Source of the DNA: Salidesulfovibrio brasiliensis JCM 12178
GTDB taxonomy: Bacteria > Desulfobacterota > Desulfovibrionia > Desulfovibrionales > Desulfovibrionaceae
DNA: 64,000 bases
Direction of reading: 5' to 3'
Assembly: GCF_001311825.1 (NCBI RefSeq)
Contig: NZ_BBCB01000001.1
Span: 62,001 to 126,000 of the forward strand
Shown here: piece after piece, positions 1 through 7,281 of the stretch
Numbering within the stretch: position 1 is the first letter of the stretch
Layout: each line of letters starts with the position of its first letter
Translations under genes and position numbers: made by a program
Notes under the pieces: model-generated
Databases searched by the model: none
The model's input: the letters and a program-made list of their open reading frames with translations, nothing else
What the model was told of the DNA's origin: nothing

Positions 1-1693
1 CAGGGACAGGGTCGAAAATGCCCGCCGTGAGGATGATCATGATGGTTACCGGGAACATGACGAATCCACCGACAATGAATCCGATAACAGCGAAAACCGG
101 GGAAAACGGCAGTGCTCTGACTTTGCTTGTCCATTCAAGAAGCGCGGCCGTATCCGCATACTGGGAAAGGGGCGTGTACCGCCACGCAAGGGCCATGGCA
201 ATGAAACCGGCCAGCACCAGCCCGAGTTTGATGAACCCCGAATAACTTCTCTTGGAATCGTCGTTACCGGTGAGTTCGTCCATCAGCGTATCCAGCGCGC
301 CGGGACGTTTTGGATCGAGGGGTTGTGCCATTTCCGGATCAACGGGCAGGGGCGGACCGTTTCTGGTGACGCTTTCAGGAAGCATCCGATTGGTTTTGTT
401 TCGGAAATGCTCAAGCGTACGGAGCATGGACATGCCCGACGTTTCCGTCTGTTCCAACTCATCGACGGATATGCCGAGATGGTGCGCCATGAGTGTGCGC
501 CTGAACAGTCTGATGGCGTCAGAAACATCCGGATTTCGAAGGGCAAGGTTGCATTCCGTGTCGAGCCCCATGGAGCGGTTGTTGAGGTTGGCCGAGCCGA
601 TGGTGACGAATTCGTCGTCAATGACCATGACTTTGGCGTGAACCTTGACCGGGATGGTATTGTCTTCATCCGAAAATGGACAATAAATGCCAAGTCTGCC
701 ATGCGCATCGGCTTCGTGAAGCCTGTCAAGCGTCTTTGACTGAAGCGGTTCCATGACCAGTCGCTCCACAAGGCCTGTTGGCGTGTGCGGCAGGACGATG
801 ACCACTTCCGGCCCGTCCTCACGTTCAAGCTGGTCTGAGAGCGCCTCCTGAATCGGCTCGGAGGTGAAATACTGGTTTTCGATGTAGATGGTTTTTTCGG
901 CACGTTCGATCTCCTGCCGGTACATGCGCTCCATGTCCCGCACCTCCTCGCGCTCCTTATAGGACGGCAGGGTAAGCAGTACGGAGAAATCCTGATCGTT
1001 CATGGCCGGTTTGACCGAGGCGGGCCACGGGTCGTGGTCAACCGTGTCGGGTGCCTTCAGGCATTCGCCCTTGGCCCAGAGCCAGCGTTTTCTGGCAATG
1101 TCGCCAAGCGCGGCGGCCGCTTCGCCGTCAACAACCATCTGGACGTCGTGGTATGGCGTATAGGGTTCGCCTGCAGGTGTCTTGCGCCGTTCATCCTTGG
1201 GCAGGTGATCCATGGTATCCCAGCGGCCCGAGGAGAGATCCATGCCGCCGCAAAAGGCCACGGCATTGTCCACCACCACGATTTTCTGATGATGCGATGA
1301 GCCGATTGGCAGTTCGGAGTCGAGGTGGAAATGGACGTTTTGTCTCGTCTTTCTGGCAAAGCTGATCAGCTGGAGCGGCTCGCGGTCCATGCTGTAGGCC
1401 ATGGGGTAGTCCCATATAAGAATATGAACGTGTACGTCGGGCCGTTCGTCGATGAGCGCGTTTAATCGTTCCGATAGGGTGGCGTCGTCCGAACCGTCGC
1501 GGACAAGACGCAGGCGGCTGTCGATGTCCCAGCCGACTATCAGGACGGAATGACGGGCCTCGCGGATCGCTTCCGCCACTGCGCGAAAATAGTTTTCCGC
1601 GTCGACAAGGAACGCAGCGCGGTTGGCTCGTGCAACGGTGTTTGAACTGTAATCTTCTGTATTGACTGATTTTTCATTCTGTGAATTGAACAT
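1..1693 (-). CDS. PLD (HKD) - VTT domain fusion membrane protein, 3' end outside window
   Basis: The open frame starts at an ATG (MFNSQNEKS) and runs off the left edge without a stop. Two phospholipase D signatures are visible: HQKIVVVD at about residues 135-142 and HAKVMVID at about 349-356. From about residue 485 the protein becomes hydrophobic and enters a VTT/DedA-like membrane region (VMFPVTIMIILTAGIFDP). Paired HKD motifs form one active site for phosphatidyl transfer or phosphodiester hydrolysis, as in cardiolipin synthase. VTT proteins are linked to lipid movement across membranes. A role in phospholipid synthesis or remodelling at the inner membrane is inferred. The C-terminal membrane part cannot be judged. 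It follows aroC on the same strand after 75 bp. Confidence 0.85.
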   Translation of the reverse strand, partial: MFNSQNEKSVNTEDYSSNTVARANRAAFLVDAENYFRAVAEAIREARHSVLIVGWDIDSRLRLVRDGSDDATLSERLNALIDERPDVHVHILIWDYPMAYSMDREPLQLISFARKTRQNVHFHLDSELPIGSSHHQKIVVVDNAVAFCGGMDLSSGRWDTMDHLPKDERRKTPAGEPYTPYHDVQMVVDGEAAAALGDIARKRWLWAKGECLKAPDTVDHDPWPASVKPAMNDQDFSVLLTLPSYKEREEVRDMERMYRQEIERAEKTIYIENQYFTSEPIQEALSDQLEREDGPEVVIVLPHTPTGLVERLVMEPLQSKTLDRLHEADAHGRLGIYCPFSDEDNTIPVKVHAKVMVIDDEFVTIGSANLNNRSMGLDTECNLALRNPDVSDAIRLFRRTLMAHHLGISVDELEQTETSGMSMLRTLEHFRNKTNRMLPESVTRNGPPLPVDPEMAQPLDPKRPGALDTLMDELTGNDDSKRSYSGFIKLGLVLAGFIAMALAWRYTPLSQYADTAALLEWTSKVRALPFSPVFAVIGFIVGGFVMFPVTIMIILTAGIFDPVP

Positions 1694-1768
1694 GATGCCG
1701 TGAACATATCACAGATTGCCTCTTGGTGGAAACAGTCCAGAATTTCAAGCCGTTGTGTTTGGCGGGCG

Positions 1769-2833
1769 TTATTCCCTGCTGCCGAGCCGTCGATCCTGAA
1801 GCATGAGGTCCGCGATCGTAAAGGCGGTCATGGCCTTCAGCACCGGGTTGATGCGCGGGATGGCGCAGATGTCATGGCGTCCGCCGATTCGCATGCATAC
1901 GCGATGCCCTTCCACATCCATGCAGTGTTGTTCCTGAGCGATGGAGGGAATGGGTTTAACGAAGGCCCGGGCCACGATATCCTGACCGCTGGAGATACCG
2001 CCGAGAATCCCACCGGCGTTGTTGGAGGAGAAGCCGGTGGTGGTCATGTAGTCGTTGTTCTGGCTGCCGAGCGAACGGGCAGCGTCACACCCGGAGCCGA
2101 TCTCCACGGCCTTGACCGCGCCGACGCTCATGAGCGCATGGGCCAGACAGGCGTCGAGCTTGTCAAAGACTGGTTCGCCAATGCCCGCGGGCAGGCCGAC
2201 CACCCGCACTTCGACCACGCCGCCCAGCGTGTCTCCTTCGCCCTTCACCTGTTTGATGCGTTCCTCCCATTTGGGGATCGCATCCTCGTCCGGCGAGAAG
2301 AAGGGCATGAGTTGGGCGTTTTCGACATCATCGACCTCGGCAGCGATGCCGCCGAGTTCCGTGGTATACGCGTATACCGCGATTCCTTCGTTTCTGAGGA
2401 ATTCCTGGGCGATGGCACCGCCCGCGACTCTGGCTACGGTTTCACGCCCCGACGAGCGGCCGCCGCCCCGATAGTCACGGATGCCGCCGTATTTGACGTG
2501 GTAGGTGAAGTCTGCGTGGCCGGGCCGGAATACGTCCTTGACCTTGGAGTAGTCCCGCGAGCGCTGGTCTTCGTTTTCGATGAGAAAGCCGATGGGTGTG
2601 CCTGTGGTTACACCTTCGAATACGCCGGACATGAGCCGGACGGTGTCGGACTCCTTGCGGGCGGTGGAGGCAAGCCCCTGTCCCGGTTTGCGGCGGTCCA
2701 GCTCCTGCTGGATGATTGCTTCGCTCATGGGAATTCCGGCGGGACATCCGTCCACGATGCCGCCCAGACCGGGGCCGTGCGATTCGCCGTAAGTCGTCAG
2801 CTTCAGGGTTTTTCCGAAAGTGTTGCCGCTCAT
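1769..2833 (-). CDS. aroC: Chorismate synthase
   Basis: 354 aa, normal family length. The N-terminus SGNTFGKTLKLTTYGESHG is the AroC signature, and the FMN/EPSP-site stretches RDYRGGGRSSGRETVARVAGGA and GGISSGQDI are present in order. It removes phosphate from 5-enolpyruvylshikimate-3-phosphate to give chorismate, the last common step to aromatic amino acids, in the cytoplasm with reduced FMN. It is the last gene of a minus-strand run aroK-ktrB-ktrA-aroC with short gaps (9 bp to ktrA), so it is probably cotranscribed with a potassium uptake system. Confidence 0.97.
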   Translation of the reverse strand: MSGNTFGKTLKLTTYGESHGPGLGGIVDGCPAGIPMSEAIIQQELDRRKPGQGLASTARKESDTVRLMSGVFEGVTTGTPIGFLIENEDQRSRDYSKVKDVFRPGHADFTYHVKYGGIRDYRGGGRSSGRETVARVAGGAIAQEFLRNEGIAVYAYTTELGGIAAEVDDVENAQLMPFFSPDEDAIPKWEERIKQVKGEGDTLGGVVEVRVVGLPAGIGEPVFDKLDACLAHALMSVGAVKAVEIGSGCDAARSLGSQNNDYMTTTGFSSNNAGGILGGISSGQDIVARAFVKPIPSIAQEQHCMDVEGHRVCMRIGGRHDICAIPRINPVLKAMTAFTIADLMLQDRRLGSRE

Positions 2834-2842
2834 GGTTTCTCC

Positions 2843-3502
2843 CTAATTGTTACGAAGCTTAAGGACGTTTTCCGCCTTGCCGAGAAGGACGATGGTGTCA
2901 CCCTCGTTCAGGGGTTTGTGAGGATCAGGAACAAAGCTGAATTCCTCGTCCCCGACATATTTGATAGCAATAACCTGCACCTGATGTCGATTGGTAAGAT
3001 CAAGGTCGCTGAGGGTCTTTCCCTTCCACACCTCTACCGCCACTTCACGAGTGATAACGTCCTCACCAAGTCCAAGATAGTCCATGATTCCGGGGACAAG
3101 CAACCGGTGCGCCACCTGCTTTGCCACGAATTTTTCCGGAAACACGACAAAGTCGACACCGAGCCGTTGCAGGACTTTTTCGTGCTGCGGGCTGACGGCC
3201 TTGACCCAAATCTTGCCCACGCCGAGTTCCTGCAGGTTCAGCACAACAAGGATGCTCGCTTCCATGGAGCCGCCGATGGAGACAATGACGTGGTCCAGCT
3301 CGTTGAAGCCGAGTTGCTCCAGTGCTGTGATGTCTGTGCCGTCCGCCTGATAGACCTGCGGAATCTCGTTGCGGAAATCCCGGACGTTTCGTTCATTGCG
3401 GTCGATGCCGATGAGGTCCTGGCCGAGGTCGTGCAGTGCGCTCGCAAGCGAACCGCCGAATTTGCCGAGACCGATGATGCCGATATCTATTTTTCCAGCC
3501 AT
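2843..3502 (-). CDS. ktrA: Potassium uptake regulatory subunit KtrA (RCK protein)
   Basis: 219 aa, the length of single-RCK KtrA proteins. A Rossmann nucleotide-binding motif GIIGLGKFGGSLA lies at residues 8-20, with an acidic end of beta-2 (GIDRN), followed by a TrkA-C domain from about residue 140 ending in GDTIVLLGKAENV. KtrA forms a cytoplasmic octameric ring that binds ATP/ADP or NAD(H) and gates the membrane subunit KtrB. ktrB lies directly upstream (14 bp), and together they make a complete Ktr system. Confidence 0.93.
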   Translation of the reverse strand: MAGKIDIGIIGLGKFGGSLASALHDLGQDLIGIDRNERNVRDFRNEIPQVYQADGTDITALEQLGFNELDHVIVSIGGSMEASILVVLNLQELGVGKIWVKAVSPQHEKVLQRLGVDFVVFPEKFVAKQVAHRLLVPGIMDYLGLGEDVITREVAVEVWKGKTLSDLDLTNRHQVQVIAIKYVGDEEFSFVPDPHKPLNEGDTIVLLGKAENVLKLRNN

Positions 3503-3516
3503 GGTGGTACTCCTTG

Positions 3517-4881
3517 TCAGCCAAGCGGGAGGGAATCCTCCGGCAGCCGGTAGTGCGGCTCCTGCTGCCAGCTTTGCAGTGCGGAAAGAAGCCAGATCGG
3601 ACCAAGGCGGCCAACAAACATGAGTAGTACGATGGTCGTCTTGCCGAAATTGGTGAGTTTGTCTGTTATTCCGGTGCTCAACCCAACGGTGGCAAAGGCC
3701 GAAACAACCTCGAAGAGCGTATCAAGAAAATGTCCGCGGAGCTGTTCGTGCGGGACGTCGCCGCCTTCGAAAATCTCCAGCAGCAGCACCGAGCCGCCTA
3801 CGATGAACATGGCGAAAATGATGAGCGTGAAGACTCGGTTCATGGACTGCGGGTCGAGCGCGAAACGGCCAACACGCGTCTGTGTGGAGCCGTGAAATTG
3901 CGAAACAATGAATCCCCATATGGCCCTGAACGTCGTGGTTTTCAGCCCGCCGGCACAGGAGCCGGGGGAGCCGCCAATAAGCATCAGCACCAGCATCAGC
4001 ACCAGCGAGACATTGGTAAGCCCCCCGATCTCGACGGTGTTGAATCCGGCGGTGCGGCATGTGATCGAGGTAAACAGCGACGTGAGCAGCTTTTCATGCC
4101 ACGGAAGGGAAGTGTCGCCCCCCGCAAGCTCTGCGATCAGTATGAGGGCGCCCCCTGCGACAATGAGGAATCCGGTGGTTTTCAGTACTACCGAGGTATG
4201 CCAGCTGAACAGATAGGGACCGGGAAACGGCTTCGGTTTTCCGCGAAGACGGAGGGATGAATAATTCGCCAATTCGTTGAGCACGGCGAAACCGAGGCCG
4301 CCGAGCACGATGAGCAGCATGAAGACGCCGTTGACCGCCCAGTCGGTTTTCCAGCGTACGAGACTGTCGGGCTGCAGGCTGAATCCTGCGTTGCAGAATG
4401 CGCTGACCGAATGGAAAACGGCCGACCCCGGGGCAAAGCCTTCAGGGTCCAGCGACCAGAGGGCCACGGCCCCGACCGCTTCTATCAGGAATGTGCCGAT
4501 GACTACTCGGAACAGGAAGTCGCGCAGGCTGAAGGTAGGGTCATGCAACAGGCTGTAGCCAACGGCCATGCGGTCGGTGAGGGAGATGCGCTGGCCCAGC
4601 AGGTAGAGCACGAGACTCGTGTACGTCATGATGCCGAGGCCGCCGAGCTGTATGAGGAGCAGTATTATCCCCTGGCCAAAGGGCGAGAAAAAGGAACCTG
4701 TATCCACCACGATGAGGCCGGTGACGCAGATGGCTGAGGTGGCGGTGAAAAGGCTGTCCACCCACGAGAGCGTCTTTCCCGGATGGGCGGCGTCCAGATG
4801 CAGGAGAACCGTGCCTACGGCAATGCCTGCGGCAAAGAAATAGATGGGAAGCCAGAAAGGACTGAACAGCTTGGTCCGCAT
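3517..4881 (-). CDS. ktrB: Potassium uptake membrane subunit KtrB
   Basis: About 454 aa from the ATG at 4881 (MRTKLFSPF). An in-frame TTG at 4917 would add 12 residues but looks less likely. It is a TrkH/KtrB-family transporter with four M1-P-M2 repeats. Filter-like stretches are ATSAICVTGL (first P-loop), HSVSAFCNAGF (second), TSITCRTAGFNT (third) and EVVSAFATVGLSTG (fourth). It conducts K+ (often Na+-coupled) across the inner membrane and is gated by KtrA, encoded next. Placement between aroK and aroC is unusual, although all four genes are on one strand with small gaps. Confidence 0.93.
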   Translation of the reverse strand: MRTKLFSPFWLPIYFFAAGIAVGTVLLHLDAAHPGKTLSWVDSLFTATSAICVTGLIVVDTGSFFSPFGQGIILLLIQLGGLGIMTYTSLVLYLLGQRISLTDRMAVGYSLLHDPTFSLRDFLFRVVIGTFLIEAVGAVALWSLDPEGFAPGSAVFHSVSAFCNAGFSLQPDSLVRWKTDWAVNGVFMLLIVLGGLGFAVLNELANYSSLRLRGKPKPFPGPYLFSWHTSVVLKTTGFLIVAGGALILIAELAGGDTSLPWHEKLLTSLFTSITCRTAGFNTVEIGGLTNVSLVLMLVLMLIGGSPGSCAGGLKTTTFRAIWGFIVSQFHGSTQTRVGRFALDPQSMNRVFTLIIFAMFIVGGSVLLLEIFEGGDVPHEQLRGHFLDTLFEVVSAFATVGLSTGITDKLTNFGKTTIVLLMFVGRLGPIWLLSALQSWQQEPHYRLPEDSLPLG

Positions 4882-4951
4882 GGTTGAGTGTATACGCCCG
4901 TGATGCGCGAAGGGCAACCTGTCGTTTTCACGACTCTTCGTCGTAAGTTGG

Positions 4952-5455
4952 TCAGCCTTCCAGAGCGGTGAGGATCAGGGCAAGTGTTGCCTCGGGCGTG
5001 GAGGCGCTGATGACCGCCGTGGCGCACTCGGAGTAGAGCGGTTCACGCTCGGCCAGTACGTCGCGCACTTCATCGGCCAGCCCTTTGCCGGTAAGCGAGG
5101 GGCGTTGCGACTCGTTGGGGTCGCACGCCAGTCGCTCGGCCAAGTCTTCCGGCAGGGTTTTTAGATATACAGTGAAGCCTTTCTTGAGAATCTCGCGGTT
5201 TTCCGGCCGCAGCACGATGCCGCCGCCGCAGCCGACAACCAGGTCTTCCGCATTGCTCACATCTTCCAGAACAGCGCGTTCCCGGTCTCGAAAGGCTTCC
5301 CAGCCGTTGCTCTCCACAAAGGGCGCTATTTCTCCATGCTTTTGAAAAAACAGTGCGTCCGTGTCGACAAATCGTCTTTTCAGCGCTTGGGCCAACTGTT
5401 TGCCGATGGTGGTTTTGCCGCAGGCTCTTGGGCCGATGAGGTAGATATTCCGCAT
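4952..5455 (-). CDS. aroK: Shikimate kinase
   Basis: 167 aa. The Walker A motif GPRACGKTTIGK is at residues 8-19, the shikimate-binding DTD and RDRE motifs follow, and GCGGG is at about residue 75. The lid region carries the expected arginines. It phosphorylates shikimate at the 3-hydroxyl using ATP, two steps before AroC. It is the first gene of the aroK-ktrB-ktrA-aroC run. Whether it is closer to AroK or AroL cannot be decided from the sequence alone. Confidence 0.93.
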   Translation of the reverse strand: MRNIYLIGPRACGKTTIGKQLAQALKRRFVDTDALFFQKHGEIAPFVESNGWEAFRDRERAVLEDVSNAEDLVVGCGGGIVLRPENREILKKGFTVYLKTLPEDLAERLACDPNESQRPSLTGKGLADEVRDVLAEREPLYSECATAVISASTPEATLALILTALEG

Positions 5456-5555
5456 GGATCGACGCTACAGCATCCATAGGGGCATGGCAACGGTGCAGAT
5501 GTCAGGGTGGACGCTTCCCGCTTGCCGACATAATCCTTTGTAGATATATAACCCT

Positions 5556-6761
5556 ATGCCCAAGCTAGAAAAATTGCGTCGTGTGCGGTTTCGCGGCTCT
5601 GATCGACGCGTTCTCTTTTTCGAGACCGGATACTTTCTCAACAGGGAAATCCAGAACACGGCCAAGGCTCTTGGTTGGGAGCTGCAATGCTTCCCGTTGC
5701 TTGATGAGTATGACGATCCCGACAAATTTCTCCCAGCCTTACTCGCTGCGGTTGATCGTTTTCGACCCGACTTCATTCTGACCGTTAATCATTTCGGTGT
5801 GGACCGCGCCGGGGGCCTGTTGCGTCTTTGCAAACGCATTGCGCTGCCATTGGCTACGTGGTTCGTGGATGACCCGTTGTTAACGCTGCCTTTTTTCGAC
5901 GAAGCCCAAAATCCCTGGCTCACGGTGTTTTCCTATGACAGGGACTGCGTCAAACCGCTCAAGACGAACGGATACGCCAACGTCTTTCCTCTGCCGCTCG
6001 GTACGGATACGAGTGTATTCAACGAGAATGTCGGATTCGATGACCGGCTGGAATGCGATGTGTCTTTCGTGGGCGACAGCAAGCAGGCGTTTGTGCAGGA
6101 AAGGCTGGAGTACGGTCAGTTCCCGAAGGCGCTGCTGGACGCATGGGAAGAGCTTGCCGGGGCGTACCTTGAAGAAAAGGCCAGCGATCCGGTCGGGTTC
6201 ATTACGCACAAGCGGCCAGACCTTTCCATGGATATAGGGCTCATCGGCCATGACAGGCGGGTATGGTTTGCCCAGCTGGTTCGCGCGGAAGCGACCAGAC
6301 GGCATCGGGAGCGTTGCGTGCAATCCATGCTGCCGCTCCGGCCGACACTTGTGGGCCGGGACTGGCCCGAAATCGTTGGCTCTGCCAGTGGCGCACGGTT
6401 CATCGAAGCGCTCTCCTATTATGAGCATTTGCCCACGTTTTATCGAAGCTGCACGGTCAACCTGAACATAACCGGCACCGGAGCGGGTGTTCCCAATCAA
6501 CGTATTTTCGATGTCCCGGCAGTTGGTGGTTTTGTGCTCACCGACAACGTGCCGCAGCTTTCGCGTTATTATGACATAGGCGACGAGGTTGCCGTATACG
6601 AGTCTCACGACGAGATCGCCGAGGCTATCCGGCGCTGGCAGCGCAACCCGAAAGAGCGGCGGGAAATGATCGAAAAAGCCATGCGCAGGACGCTTGCGGA
6701 GCATACCTACCAGCATCGCCTGCAGCGCATGGGTGACATTCTCTCGCGGCTGTATTCCTAA
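5556..6761 (+). CDS. CgeB-family glycosyltransferase (GT4-like)
   Basis: 401 aa. The N-terminal half resembles the DUF3880/CgeB N-terminal region (RRVLFFETGYFLNREIQ, then FILTVNHFG and ATWFVDDP). The C-terminal half has the GT4-type donor-binding arrangement (YYEHLPTFYRSCTVNLNIT, RIFDVPAVGGFVLTD). In Desulfovibrio-type bacteria such enzymes are commonly linked to glycosylation of surface structures, but no acceptor is evident here. A TATATA box lies just before the ATG and no clear Shine-Dalgarno is present. The small membrane protein gene follows after 17 bp and is probably in the same transcript. Confidence 0.82.
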   Translation: MPKLEKLRRVRFRGSDRRVLFFETGYFLNREIQNTAKALGWELQCFPLLDEYDDPDKFLPALLAAVDRFRPDFILTVNHFGVDRAGGLLRLCKRIALPLATWFVDDPLLTLPFFDEAQNPWLTVFSYDRDCVKPLKTNGYANVFPLPLGTDTSVFNENVGFDDRLECDVSFVGDSKQAFVQERLEYGQFPKALLDAWEELAGAYLEEKASDPVGFITHKRPDLSMDIGLIGHDRRVWFAQLVRAEATRRHRERCVQSMLPLRPTLVGRDWPEIVGSASGARFIEALSYYEHLPTFYRSCTVNLNITGTGAGVPNQRIFDVPAVGGFVLTDNVPQLSRYYDIGDEVAVYESHDEIAEAIRRWQRNPKERREMIEKAMRRTLAEHTYQHRLQRMGDILSRLYS

Positions 6762-6778
6762 AAAACTTCGGAGGAGCC

Positions 6779-7210
6779 ATGGCCGGAAGGCTGTATGCCA
6801 TGAAAAAGGAGACCGTGCAGACTGTCATGGCCCACAACCAGATGCTGTCTTCCCTGTCCGGCGAGCTTGGCAGTCGATACGACATCAGGCCTGAGTTCGT
6901 TATCGTTCTTTCCGGATTTCTTCATCGAAAGCAGGCCAAAGGAACGTCTGCCTCCAAGGCCAGACTGGAGGCTCTCTGCGCGAAGTTGCGTGACGGGGCG
7001 ATCATGGTCGAGTCGCGCGGCGACGACTGGGTGCTGTTTCGTGCTCCGGACGACTCGCTCGGCGAGAAAGGCAGGAGTGTCGGCAAATGGCCACGGCGCG
7101 TCGATCCTCTGGGGGCCGTGTTGTATGTTCTGATGGTCGCCGCCGGGGTTCTTTCCGTTGCTGCAATCTGCTATGTGCTTTGGGCGCTTGTGCAGAAGTA
7201 TTTCATGTGA
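6779..7210 (+). CDS. Small hypothetical protein with one C-terminal membrane helix
   Basis: 143 aa, not recognised. A GGAGGAGCC ribosome site precedes the ATG. The first 105 residues look soluble and basic (HRKQAKGTSASKARLEALCAKL). A short proline-containing hinge (KWPRRVDPLG) leads to a single hydrophobic helix (AVLYVLMVAAGVLSVAAICY) and a short basic tail, so it is a likely tail-anchored inner-membrane protein. It lies 17 bp after the CgeB-like glycosyltransferase and ends just before a strong terminator, so the two form a two-gene operon. Function unknown. Confidence 0.72.
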   Translation: MAGRLYAMKKETVQTVMAHNQMLSSLSGELGSRYDIRPEFVIVLSGFLHRKQAKGTSASKARLEALCAKLRDGAIMVESRGDDWVLFRAPDDSLGEKGRSVGKWPRRVDPLGAVLYVLMVAAGVLSVAAICYVLWALVQKYFM

Positions 7211-7234
7211 TTGCTGATTGTTATCGACAAAAAA

Positions 7235-7260
7235 GGGCGGCATCGTTTTCGATGCCGCCC
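7235..7260. terminator. Rho-independent terminator between convergent genes
   Basis: An 11-bp perfect stem GGGCGGCATCG/CGATGCCGCCC with a TTTT loop. It is followed by TTTGTCTTT on plus and preceded by an A-rich run that gives a U-tract on minus. It can serve both the glycosyltransferase operon (plus) and the acc operon (minus). Confidence 0.9.
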
Positions 7261-7281
7261 TTTGTCTTTATGAGTTGTCGT

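Noticed and set aside
1700-3553. Long plus-strand open frame of 617 codons
   Set aside because: It is antisense to aroC and ktrA, whose protein motifs are clear on the minus strand. It has no family-like sequence.
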